6,498 bases of DNA from Chloroflexota bacterium (lineage in GTDB: Bacteria > Chloroflexota > Limnocylindria > Limnocylindrales > CSP1-4). Numbering within the stretch: the stretch's first letter is position 1; every line of letters begins with the position of its first letter. Below the pieces are notes generated by a model. It worked only from the letters and a program-made list of their open reading frames with translations, was not told the DNA's origin and did no database searches. The stretch lies in the NCBI GenBank assembly GCA_013695505.1, contig JACDAH010000384.1, positions 1 through 6,498 of the forward strand. Direction: 5' to 3'. The translations under genes were made by a program, and so were the position numbers. Shown piece after piece: positions 1-6,429 of the stretch.

Positions 1-2
1 GG

Positions 3-776
3 CGAGCACAGCGGCTGAAGCTCGCGATCGCCTCGGTCGCGATCGCCGCGTGGAGCATCTTCCTGCCCGTGATCTACAAGTCGCTTGGAAGCCAGATGAA
101 GGCGCTCGTCGACTCGGGGGTGATCCCGAAGCAACTGACGAACTTTGGCGGCGGCGACGTCTTCAGCCTGTCGGGCTCGATCGCGGTCGGGTTCATCCAT
201 CCGATCGCGATCATCCTCGTGTCGATCTTCGCCGTCGGCTTCGCCACGAGCGCCGTCGCCGGAGAGCGACAGCGCGGGACGCTCGAGGTCATCCTCGCCC
301 GCCCGATCTCGCGGCGTTCGGTCTACCTGACGTTCCTCGCGGCGGCCCTCGTGTTCATCGCGATCGTCCAGGCGGCCGCGATCGCGGGCACGATCCTTGG
401 AACCGGGATTGCCGGCGTCGCGAGCGAGCTCCAGGTCGAGCGTCTGCCGCTCCTCTGGTTCAACGGCGTGCTCTTCTGGGGCACGATCGGCGCGATCGGG
501 CTGGCGGCCTCGGTGTCCTTCGATCGACTTGGGCCGGCCTTCGGGATCACCCTGGCGCTCGTGGTCGTGTCGTACTTTCTCGAGATCCTCGGCTCGCTCT
601 GGCCGGACGCAAAGGGCCTCCAGCCGTATTCCCTGTTCCATTACCTCACGCCGCGGGACGTCCTCAACGGGGTCGCGTCCGCGTCCGGTTTCGCGCTCCT
701 CGCGGTCGTCGCGGCGATGGCGATCGGGTGGGCGCTCTTCGAGTTCCCGCGCCGGGACCTCGCCGCCCCGAGTTGA
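3..776 (+). CDS. ABC-2 type exporter permease, C-terminal part (5' end outside window)
   Basis: This is the membrane subunit of an ABC-2 type exporter, acting in the cytoplasmic membrane with an ATPase that is not in this window. The frame is open from the first bases; a GTG at 69 is an internal valine, because a hydrophobic helix is already encoded before it. The 257 visible residues hold about six hydrophobic segments (roughly 7-26, 62-84, 109-135, 150-172, 179-197, 229-247). Between the second and third is the cytoplasmic stretch AGERQRGTLEVILARPISRR (86-105), the typical ABC-2 coupling segment (GE...GTLE.lLa.PisR). The extracytoplasmic loop after the first helix is short. Probably only a few N-terminal residues are missing. 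The ATPase is expected just upstream, by analogy with other exporters. The substrate cannot be read from the sequence. The stop lies 9 nt before the GTG of the acetyltransferase. Confidence 0.85.
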   Translation, partial: RAQRLKLAIASVAIAAWSIFLPVIYKSLGSQMKALVDSGVIPKQLTNFGGGDVFSLSGSIAVGFIHPIAIILVSIFAVGFATSAVAGERQRGTLEVILARPISRRSVYLTFLAAALVFIAIVQAAAIAGTILGTGIAGVASELQVERLPLLWFNGVLFWGTIGAIGLAASVSFDRLGPAFGITLALVVVSYFLEILGSLWPDAKGLQPYSLFHYLTPRDVLNGVASASGFALLAVVAAMAIGWALFEFPRRDLAAPS

Positions 777-784
777 GCCTGCCC

Positions 785-1534
785 GTGGCCGATCCCTTGT
801 CGGGGCCGCCGGTCCCGCGGCTCGCGACCGAGCGGCTGATCCTGCGCGAGTGGCGAGATTCCGATCGGGCGCCGTTCGCGGCGATCAACGCCGATGCGCG
901 GGTGATGGAGTTCATGAGCCGGTCGCTCGACCGCGCCGCCAGCGACGCCATGGTCGCGCGGATCGTTGCGCACTGGGCCGAGGACGGGTTCGGCTTGTGG
1001 GCCGTCGAGGTCGCCGCGACCGGTGCGTTCATCGGGTTCGTGGGGCTGTCCCGGCCGAACTTCGAGGCGGCCTTCACTCCGTGCGTTGAGGTCGGTTGGC
1101 GCCTGGCGGCCGATGCCTGGGGCTACGGCTACGCGACGGAGGCGGGGCGCGCCGCACTTCGGTTCGGGCTCGAGGTGCTCGACCTCGCCGAGATCGTGTC
1201 GTTCACCGTTCCGGCCAACGTCCGGTCGCGGGCAGTGATGGAGCGCCTCGGGCTCCGCCGCGACCCAGCCGACGATTTCGACCATCCGAACCTGCCGGAG
1301 GGCCACCCAATCCGGCGCCACGTCCTGTATCGCCTGAGCCGCTCGGACTGGCGCGACAGCCACGCCACCGGCAGCGACGGGCGTTGCGCCGGGCCACTTG
1401 AAGGCCCATTAGCCAAGGCACGCGCCCACTGCGGTTGTCGGCGGGCGTATGGCAAAAGGGCTTGCCTCACAAGATCCGGTCGGCAGCCTCCACCGCGCGG
1501 TCGCACCACCAGGCCAGGTCCTCCGCGGCGCTGA
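785..1534 (+). CDS. GNAT family N-acetyltransferase (RimJ/RimL type) with unusual C-terminal extension
   Basis: This is a cytoplasmic acetyl-CoA-dependent N-acetyltransferase of the RimJ/RimL-like GNAT group. Numbered from the GTG at 785: the N-terminal strand PRLATERLILREW (11-23), the acetyl-CoA loop WGYGYATEAGRAALRFG (112-128), and the strand and helix VPANVRSRAVMERLGLRR (142-159). The domain closes with the family-typical HPNLPEGHPIRRHVLYRLSR (167-186). Such proteins usually end near residue 185-190, but this frame continues about 60 codons in Arg/Pro/Cys-rich sequence of no recognised family, to a TGA at 1532-1534. It thereby overlaps the convergent kinase gene by 68 bp. The start is uncertain: GTG 785 is preferred, while TTG 773 overlaps the permease stop. 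Neither has a clear ribosome binding site, so co-translation with the permease is likely. The substrate may be a protein N-terminus, an amino acid or a drug amine. Confidence 0.85.
   Translation: MADPLSGPPVPRLATERLILREWRDSDRAPFAAINADARVMEFMSRSLDRAASDAMVARIVAHWAEDGFGLWAVEVAATGAFIGFVGLSRPNFEAAFTPCVEVGWRLAADAWGYGYATEAGRAALRFGLEVLDLAEIVSFTVPANVRSRAVMERLGLRRDPADDFDHPNLPEGHPIRRHVLYRLSRSDWRDSHATGSDGRCAGPLEGPLAKARAHCGCRRAYGKRACLTRSGRQPPPRGRTTRPGPPRR
1451..1466. other. Short inverted repeat at the convergent GNAT/kinase junction
   Basis: GGCAA (1451-1455) and TTGCC (1462-1466) can form a 5-bp stem with a 6-nt loop, directly against the kinase stop codon (TCA at 1467-1469 on the plus strand). A second small stem, GGGCC / GGCCC, lies at 1391-1407. 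Neither has a T tract on either strand, so intrinsic termination is doubtful. The position between two convergent genes is what suggests a transcription end. Confidence 0.25.
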
Positions 1535-2540
1535 CGCCCGATGCGTGAACGACCCCTGCCTCGGTGTCGGCGCCCTTGCGCCAGCCGCGAAGCAGCAGAC
1601 CGACGAGGATCGCGGCGTCCTCGTGATCGCGGTCAAAGGACCCAGGCCCACCGACCCATCGGCTGCCATCCTCGGCATCCGAGCTGGCGTATTGGAGCTT
1701 GGCTGCGTAGCGCTCGAAGATGGCGTCGGGCGGCAGCGGAAGCGAGGCGACGTTGGCGACGAGGAACCAGCCAAGCTCGACCGCGACCGGTGCCATGGTG
1801 ACCATCTGCCAGTCGACGACGACGATCGATCCGTCGGGCTCGATCCCGATGTTGGCGAGTTTGAGGTCGCCGTGGATCAGGGTCGCCGGTTGCTGTCCGA
1901 GCGCATCAAGGAGCGGCTGCGGATCCCGACCGAGGCCATCGATCAAGTCCCGCGCGCCAACCGGCGCCAGCCGGTCGAATGCGTCCCAGCCGGGCAGCAG
2001 GCGCGAGGCCACGGCGTCGCGGGCAGGACCGGGTCGCTCGAGGTTCGCCCGGCAGATCAGCGTGATCCGCTCCCGAAGGGGGCACCATGGACCGCCATCC
2101 ACGTCGCCGGACGTGACCCACGGATATGCATGCAGTTCCGCGAGGCCACCGAGCAGGCGCTCGAGCTCCGGGCCTGAGATCGGATTTGCCCAGTCGAAGA
2201 GGACGCCCGTCAGGTCCGGCATCAGGAGCGCGAACGCGTCGTCGTCGCGACCCGCGCCTAGATACGGCGCCCGGACTGGCGGCGGCAAGGCCGGGCCATA
2301 CGCTGCGAACCACGCTTCGCGCAGGATTGGCCCGTCGGCGGTGGCCCTGGCGATCCAGTCTCGGTCCAACGAGTCACGCTTGAGGACATACCGCTCCGAG
2401 CCGCGCCGGAGTTGGGTCAGCTCGGCGCCGGACCAGCCGTCATTCGGAAAGGAATGCTCGCGCCGGCCCGCCAAGCCGCACCGGCGGAGGATCTCCGCCA
2501 GCGGCTCGAAGGAGAGTCCGCGGTCATTCGTCGTCGACAT
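1467..2540 (-). CDS. APH-family (aminoglycoside phosphotransferase-like) small-molecule kinase
   Basis: This is a 357-residue cytoplasmic kinase of the APH/choline kinase fold, which transfers the ATP gamma-phosphate to a small-molecule hydroxyl. The ATP-anchoring lysine is probably K54 in RYVLKRD. A hinge-like segment FALLMPDL is at 103-110. The catalytic loop HGDLKLAN (223-230) supplies the Brenner-type H-G-D...N with D225 as base. The metal-binding aspartate is D243 in VVVDWQMV, with Q where APH enzymes usually have E. Length is normal for the family. The ATG at 2540 overlaps the end of the cupin gene by 17 nt and lacks an evident Shine-Dalgarno sequence, so translational coupling to the cupin is likely. 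The family includes antibiotic kinases but also sugar, choline and macrolide kinases and many uncharacterised members. Resistance function is not shown. The 3' end overlaps the GNAT tail. Confidence 0.88.
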   Translation of the reverse strand: MSTTNDRGLSFEPLAEILRRCGLAGRREHSFPNDGWSGAELTQLRRGSERYVLKRDSLDRDWIARATADGPILREAWFAAYGPALPPPVRAPYLGAGRDDDAFALLMPDLTGVLFDWANPISGPELERLLGGLAELHAYPWVTSGDVDGGPWCPLRERITLICRANLERPGPARDAVASRLLPGWDAFDRLAPVGARDLIDGLGRDPQPLLDALGQQPATLIHGDLKLANIGIEPDGSIVVVDWQMVTMAPVAVELGWFLVANVASLPLPPDAIFERYAAKLQYASSDAEDGSRWVGGPGSFDRDHEDAAILVGLLLRGWRKGADTEAGVVHASGVSAAEDLAWWCDRAVEAADRIL

Positions 2541-2907
2541 AGTGGACGACCGAGCCCGGGCAGTTCCGGCTGATCACCACCACCAGCGGCTCCGCGTCTG
2601 ACGCGTTCTCCTCGACGTGGACCTCGCCGGCGGCGATATAGACGAAGTCGCCGGCCTGGGCCACCAGCGACGCCTCGAGCCCGGTCGGACCGAAGGTATA
2701 GCGGGCCCGGCCGGACACGATCCAGATCGACGTCTCGCACTCGCCGTGGTGATGGATCCGGGTCCGGGCGCCGGGTGCGGTCGTCACGACCGACGAGTAG
2801 AGCCCGACCGAGCCGACCCGCTCTGCCGAGATCGCGATCGAGCGTTCCATGTCGGCGTTCTGACCGGTCGAGGTCGAGCGCTCATCGGGACGAATGCGGG
2901 TGGCCAT
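2524..2907 (-). CDS. Single-domain cupin protein
   Basis: This is a small beta-barrel metal-binding protein of 127 residues. Cupin motif 1 is seen as G46-X5-H52-X-H54-X3-E58-X7-G66 and motif 2 as G86-X5-A-X-G94-X2-H97-X3-N101. All four usual metal ligands (H52, H54, E58, H97) are therefore present; the motif-2 proline is replaced by alanine. There is no partner domain, so it could be an isomerase, dioxygenase or ligand-binding protein; the substrate cannot be inferred. ATG 2907 is chosen because a TAGGGT hexamer sits exactly 6 nt upstream, as in leaderless genes. An in-frame ATG at 2850 (M20) would also leave the whole cupin fold intact. The gene lies 9 nt after the stop of the amidohydrolase remnant, and its last 17 nt overlap the start of the kinase, making a two-gene unit. 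Confidence 0.88.
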   Translation of the reverse strand: MATRIRPDERSTSTGQNADMERSIAISAERVGSVGLYSSVVTTAPGARTRIHHHGECETSIWIVSGRARYTFGPTGLEASLVAQAGDFVYIAAGEVHVEENASDAEPLVVVISRNCPGSVVHYVDDE

Positions 2908-2913
2908 CGCTCG

Positions 2914-2919
2914 ACCCTA
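2914..2919 (-). promoter_or_regulatory. Candidate leaderless -10 element for the cupin/kinase pair
   Basis: On the minus strand, TAGGGT is followed by CGAGCG and then the ATG of the cupin. This spacing places the transcription start on the A of the start codon, the layout known for leaderless genes in Actinobacteria and Deinococcus. No convincing -35 is visible. The first three bases of the hexamer are also the TAG stop of the preceding remnant frame. The nearly identical arrangement before the PLP enzyme supports it. Confidence 0.4.
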
Positions 2920-3144
2920 GACGACGACGGGATCGGGCGCCCAGGAGACGCGCCAGACGCGCCACAGGGCGGCCGGGTCGGAGAGTGGGTCGCCATGGAC
3001 GAGGACAAAATCGGCCGGACCGCCATCGCGAAGCACGCCAGCGTCGGGCTCGCCGAGGAGCTCGCCGCGGCGGAGACCATCACTGCGGCCGTCGGCGGGG
3101 GCGGCGTTCCCAAACAGCGTGCGGCGGCGGCTGTCGTCAGTCAC
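2917..3144 (-). pseudogene. Amidohydrolase C-terminal remnant
   Basis: A 75-codon frame begins with GTG at 3144 and has an in-frame TAG at 3157-3159 just upstream. Residues about 30-68 read LLGEPDAGVLRDGGPADFVL, then VHGDPLSDPAALWRVWRV. This closely matches the closing beta-sandwich segment of amidohydrolase-superfamily enzymes (imidazolonepropionase/prolidase/dihydroorotase-like: LG...G.L..G..ADlvl.dGDPL.D...l..v..V). The catalytic barrel with its metal-binding histidines is absent: complete members exceed 350 residues, and upstream sequence is the promoter and gene of the PLP enzyme. The first 30 residues (Arg/Gly-rich) do not match the family, which hints at a frameshift or junction near 3055-3090. 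It is most likely a decayed 3' end of a deleted gene. A functional small protein is possible but unsupported. The reading frame is still G/C-rich at third positions. Confidence 0.6.
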
Positions 3145-3167
3145 GGTTCCGGGAGCCTAGCACCGGC

Positions 3168-3173
3168 TACGAT
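3168..3173 (+). promoter_or_regulatory. Candidate leaderless -10 element for the PLP enzyme
   Basis: TACGAT is followed by CGAACG and then the ATG at 3180, a 6-nt gap that would start the transcript at the A of the start codon. No Shine-Dalgarno sequence precedes this ATG, consistent with leaderless translation. No clear -35 is seen about 17 nt upstream. The layout and spacer match the cupin promoter at five of six spacer bases. Confidence 0.45.
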
Positions 3174-3179
3174 CGAACG

Positions 3180-4184
3180 ATGGTCATCCCGCCCGTGATC
3201 GCGGCGCTGCCGCGGTTCGCGCTCCTTGACGGGCCGTCGCCGCTGGCCCGGCTCGAGCGCTTCTCCGCAGCCCTCGGGGCACGCTCCGCGGCTGAGGTAT
3301 GGATCAAGCGCGAGGATCTCCTGCCGCTCGCGTTCGGCGGCAACAAGCTGCGCAACCTCGAGTTCCTGGTCGGCGCGGCGCTCGCCGACGGCGCGGACTC
3401 GCTGATCACCTCCGGCCGGCGCTGGTCGAACCACTGCCGGCTCACCGCGGCGGCCGGGGCGCGGGCCGGGCTCGCCGTCCATCTCGTCCTGACCGGTCCA
3501 CCGCCGCTCCCCGGTGAGGAGGGCCCGAACCAGCGGCTCGACGAGCTTCTCGGCGCGACGATTCACGTGACCGCAAGCGACGACCGAGCCGAGCGGGCGG
3601 CGCTGGTCGCGTCGATTGCGGCGGCCGAGGGCGCCGCTGGACGGCGTCCGTACGTGGTCGGGATCGGCGGGTCCGGCCCGGTCGGCGCAGCGGGCCAGGT
3701 GCTTGCCGGGCTCGAGCTGGCCGACCAGCTTGAAGAGGCACGGATTGGCGCGGCGACGGTCGTCCTGCCCTCTGCGACCGGCGGGACGCACGCCGGCCTG
3801 GTCACGGGACTTGCCCTCGCGACGCCGCCCGAGCGGGCGGTGATCGGCCTGGCGGTCGCGGCTCCGTCGGCCGAGCTGCGCCGGACGGTCGGCGGACTGC
3901 TCGATGCGCTCGAGCCGCTGACCGGCATCCGTGTCGCGGACAGCTCCGTCATCCTCGAGGACGACCAGCTCGGCGCCGGCTACGGCCACCCGACCGAAGC
4001 GGCGACCGACGCCGCTCGCGTGTTGGCGAGGACCGAGGGCATCCTGGTCGACCCGATCTACACAGCGAAGGCGCTTGCCGGCCTCGTCGCCCGGGTCCGC
4101 GACGGGCGACTCACCGGACCCGTCGTGTTCTGGCACGCCGGCGGAACACCCGGCATCTTCGAGCGGCTTCCCGGGACTCCCTGA
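3180..4184 (+). CDS. PLP-dependent D-cysteine desulfhydrase / ACC deaminase family enzyme
   Basis: This 334-residue cytoplasmic fold-type II PLP enzyme belongs to the family that degrades D-cysteine to pyruvate, H2S and ammonia, or ACC to 2-oxobutyrate and ammonia. The PLP lysine is K56 in FGGNKLRNLEFL. The substrate loop SNHCRLTAAAGARAGL starts at S83. The phosphate-binding turn is SATGGTHAGL (198-207). Then come GAGYGHPTEA (265-274), EGILVDPIYTAKALAGL (286-302, with the family tyrosine Y294) and the closing VVFWHAGGTPGIF (315-327). Length is typical. The frame extends upstream to 2775, but homology begins only after ATG 3180, where a TACGAT promoter-like hexamer fits. The odd point is GRRW before SNH, where the family usually has a glutamine immediately before the serine. 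D-cysteine desulfhydrase is the likelier function by overall motif pattern; the true substrate is unproven. Confidence 0.9.
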   Translation: MVIPPVIAALPRFALLDGPSPLARLERFSAALGARSAAEVWIKREDLLPLAFGGNKLRNLEFLVGAALADGADSLITSGRRWSNHCRLTAAAGARAGLAVHLVLTGPPPLPGEEGPNQRLDELLGATIHVTASDDRAERAALVASIAAAEGAAGRRPYVVGIGGSGPVGAAGQVLAGLELADQLEEARIGAATVVLPSATGGTHAGLVTGLALATPPERAVIGLAVAAPSAELRRTVGGLLDALEPLTGIRVADSSVILEDDQLGAGYGHPTEAATDAARVLARTEGILVDPIYTAKALAGLVARVRDGRLTGPVVFWHAGGTPGIFERLPGTP

Positions 4185-4341
4185 GGCCGCCTGTCGGGCC
4201 AAATGGTCAAGAGTGGAACGTTGGGTGCGGTCGGCTGCCCGATGGCGACGGATCTCGGATCGCTGGCGGCGCGGCCCGAGCACGAGCCTCGTCGCCAACC
4301 CAATCTGGGCCGGCCCGAAACGCGCCCAACGTCCCGCGGGT

Positions 4342-4360
4342 GGCAATCTGGCCGGTTGCC
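4342..4360. other. Short inverted repeat in the convergent spacer after the PLP enzyme
   Basis: GGCAA (4342-4346) and TTGCC (4356-4360) can pair around a 9-nt loop. This lies in the 208-bp non-coding gap (4185-4392) between the convergent PLP enzyme and ABC permease genes. The same gap holds the 10-bp palindrome GGGCCGGCCC at 4307-4316. No T tract follows, so a classical terminator cannot be claimed. I see no gene in this gap. Confidence 0.25.
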
Positions 4361-4392
4361 CCGGCTGGTGTCCCGCGCCCCGGCTTGGCCGC

Positions 4393-5529
4393 TCAGCCCC
4401 GCCCCGAGGCTCGCCAGGCGTCGCGCAGCTTCATCCGGGCCCCGGTCTGGAGGACCGCGCCGGAATACACCCGGCCGCCGACGACGAACAGCGCCCCGAT
4501 CGCAGCGCACATCACGACCGCCGAGCCGACGATCTCCCACGCCTCGATCGCGCCCAGCGCGGCCCGAAGCGGAACGACCATCGACGAAACCGGCGGGATG
4601 AAGGTCGCGATCCGGGCGGCCGTCCCCGCCGGATCGTTCAACGCGACGAGCAACGAGAAGAAGTAGCCGCTCATCGCGATGAAGGTCACCGGGCTCGACG
4701 CGTTCGAGGCCTCCTCCATCCGCGATGCCAGCGCGCCCAGCACCCCGAGCGCCGTCGAGTAGAAGGCGTATCCGAGCGAGAACCAGACGACCAGCATCGC
4801 GACCGTCGAAACCGTCGTCGACGGCGGCGAGAACCGGCCGCTGGCCACGCCCGTTCCCAGTCCGACCGCGATCATCAGCGCCAGCTGGACCAACCCGAGC
4901 AGCCCGATCCCGAGGACCTTGCCGATCAGCAGGTCGCGCGCCTCGATCGTGGAGAGAACGACCTCCACCACCCGGCTCTGCTTCTCCTCGACGACTCCGG
5001 TCAGGACCCACGTCCCGAAGGTGAAGATCGAGATGAACAGCAGGATCACTCCGACGTTGGCGAAGAGGAACGACGTGTCCCGGTTCGGGTCGCTCGGCTC
5101 GAGCTCGCGGAATGCGATCTGCGGCTGGGGTGTGAAGCTCGCGGCCACCACCTGCTGGAGAAGCGCGTTGCCGCGGGTCTTCACCTCGTAGGTCGGCACG
5201 TTGCCATCGGGCGGGAAGACGAGGAGGGCACCAAGGTCGCCGCTTCGCAGGCCGGCCTCGCCGGTCGCGACGTCGGCGACCGGGTCCACAACGATCAGGA
5301 GCCCGGCCTGCTCCGCGGTCGCGCTGAGCGAACCGGCGAGACTGGCCGGCGGCGTTCCGGCGATGCCGAGATGCTGGGTTCCGGGGCCGCTGCCGATCAA
5401 GGACGGCAGCACGATGCCGGCAACGATGAGCCCGACGGAGAAGAGGAGCGACAGGGCGAACGCCCGGCTCCGCCCGCGCTCGAGGATCTCGCGGCGGGCG
5501 ACCAGCCAGATCGCGCGGCGGCGGCTCAT
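4393..5529 (-). CDS. ABC exporter permease, NatB-like (ABC-2 family)
   Basis: This is the 378-residue membrane subunit of an exporter of the NatB/COG1668 type, pairing with the ATPase encoded just before it. The N-terminal IWLVARREILERGRSRAF (7-24) is the family's cytoplasmic lead-in, followed by the first membrane helix (about 24-45). A large extracytoplasmic domain covers about 46-153. Five further hydrophobic segments follow (about 154-179, 201-229, 240-266, 280-297, 333-352). The cytoplasmic coupling motif is VVEEKQSRVVEVVLSTIEAR (179-198). RMEEASNASSPVTF (270-283) and FIPPVSSMVVPLRAALGA (310-327) are also characteristic. Its ATG shares an ATGA overlap with the stop of the ATPase gene, so the two are translationally coupled. 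B. subtilis NatAB exports sodium, but members of this family are diverse and the cargo here is not determined. Confidence 0.88.
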   Translation of the reverse strand: MSRRRAIWLVARREILERGRSRAFALSLLFSVGLIVAGIVLPSLIGSGPGTQHLGIAGTPPASLAGSLSATAEQAGLLIVVDPVADVATGEAGLRSGDLGALLVFPPDGNVPTYEVKTRGNALLQQVVAASFTPQPQIAFRELEPSDPNRDTSFLFANVGVILLFISIFTFGTWVLTGVVEEKQSRVVEVVLSTIEARDLLIGKVLGIGLLGLVQLALMIAVGLGTGVASGRFSPPSTTVSTVAMLVVWFSLGYAFYSTALGVLGALASRMEEASNASSPVTFIAMSGYFFSLLVALNDPAGTAARIATFIPPVSSMVVPLRAALGAIEAWEIVGSAVVMCAAIGALFVVGGRVYSGAVLQTGARMKLRDAWRASGRG

Positions 5530-6416
5530 GTTCGGACGACCTCCATGAAGAGCTCCGAGAGCGTCGGTGGCTGGAAGGAGAAGCGACGAACCTCGCCCGC
5601 TCCGGCGGCGGCCGCCAGAACGGGCCCGAGATCGAGATCGGCCGGAACGAGAAGCCGGGCGAAGTCATCGTGCTGGTCGTCGACGACCAGGTCTGGTCGC
5701 CCCGCAAGCCAGGCGTTGGCATTGCCCGCAACCTCGATCTCGAGATGGCGCCGGTCCGACGCGGCCCGAAGGTCGCCGATTGCCCCGGCCGACGCGATCC
5801 GGCCGCGATTGATGATCACGACGTCCTCACAGACGTCCTCGACGAGATCGAGCTGGTGGCTGGAGAAGACGACCCCGACGCCAGCCGCGGCGCGCTCGCG
5901 GAGGATCGACGTCATCGTCTCGATTCCGAGCGGGTCGAGACCGCTGAAGGGCTCGTCGAGGACGAGCAGCTCGGGATCGTGGACCAGTGCCGCGCCGAGC
6001 TGAACCCGTTGCTGGTTGCCGTGCGACAGCGCCTCGAGCTTCGCCCCGGCTCGATCGGCGAGACCGAGGCTCTGGAGCCATCGGGCGGTCGCCGCCTTCG
6101 CGACCCGCGCTGTCAGCCCGTGTTGCTGGGCGAAGTAGCTCAGCTGGTCGGCGACCTTCATCCGGGGGTAGAGGCCGCGCTGCTCGGGCATGTAGCCGAA
6201 CCGGAGGCGGTGGGCCCGGTCGATCGGCTGGCCCTGCCAGGTGATCGAGCCACGGTCGGGCCGGGCCAGGCCGAAGACGCAGCGCATCGTCGTCGTCTTG
6301 CCGGCCCCGTTCGGCCCGAGAAAGCCAACGAGCCGGCCCGGCCGGACCGTGAAGGAGGCGCCATCGAGCGCCACGACCTGGCCGTAGCGCTTGGAAAGGT
6401 CGGTGATTTCGAGCAT
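5526..6416 (-). CDS. ABC exporter ATP-binding protein, NatA-like with C-terminal DUF4162-type domain
   Basis: This 296-residue cytoplasmic ATPase drives the permease encoded downstream. It carries Walker A GPNGAGKT (34-41), Q-loop YMPEQRGLYP (Q79), ABC signature LSHGNQQRV (130-138), Walker B LLVLDEP (150-156), D-loop SGLDP (158-162) and H-loop SSHQLDLVED (H187). All ATP-binding elements are intact. The signature has SHGN instead of SGGQ, which is usual in this NatA-like branch. Residues about 222-296 form the small C-terminal domain (DUF4162 type) that ends in the typical PPTLSELFMEVV. The start at MLEITDLSKRYG fits the family exactly. Upstream on the minus strand are a GGAGGG 13 nt before the ATG and a TAGAGT hexamer. 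It is the first gene of a two-gene operon. Confidence 0.93.
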   Translation of the reverse strand: MLEITDLSKRYGQVVALDGASFTVRPGRLVGFLGPNGAGKTTTMRCVFGLARPDRGSITWQGQPIDRAHRLRFGYMPEQRGLYPRMKVADQLSYFAQQHGLTARVAKAATARWLQSLGLADRAGAKLEALSHGNQQRVQLGAALVHDPELLVLDEPFSGLDPLGIETMTSILRERAAAGVGVVFSSHQLDLVEDVCEDVVIINRGRIASAGAIGDLRAASDRRHLEIEVAGNANAWLAGRPDLVVDDQHDDFARLLVPADLDLGPVLAAAAGAGEVRRFSFQPPTLSELFMEVVRT

Positions 6417-6429
6417 GGGCGGTCTGGAT

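Noticed and set aside
50..1534. A single 494-codon plus-strand reading frame from an ATG-like start position at about 50
   Set aside because: Its first 240 codons are an Arg-rich out-of-frame shadow of the permease gene; only the part from about 785 matches a protein family (GNAT).
1449..2177. 242-codon plus-strand open frame opposite the kinase gene
   Set aside because: Composition and lack of motifs mark it as antisense shadow; the opposite frame carries HGDLKLAN and VVVDWQ.
785..2540. GNAT plus APH kinase as an antibiotic resistance island
   Set aside because: Both families are large and mostly not drug-modifying; the genes are convergent, there are no integrase, transposase or repeat borders, and composition matches the rest of the window.
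3141..4346. 401-codon minus-strand open frame opposite the PLP enzyme
   Set aside because: Arg/Gly-rich, no family motif, fully antisense to a gene with intact catalytic motifs.
4058..5731. 557-codon minus-strand frame overlapping the exporter operon
   Set aside because: Same strand but another frame than the NatB-like permease; Arg-rich and without membrane segments.
3931..6003. 690-codon plus-strand open frame opposite the ABC exporter genes
   Set aside because: Low-complexity Arg/Glu/Asp/Gln-rich translation without a recognisable fold, antisense to two genes with complete motifs; a typical by-product of strong third-position GC bias.
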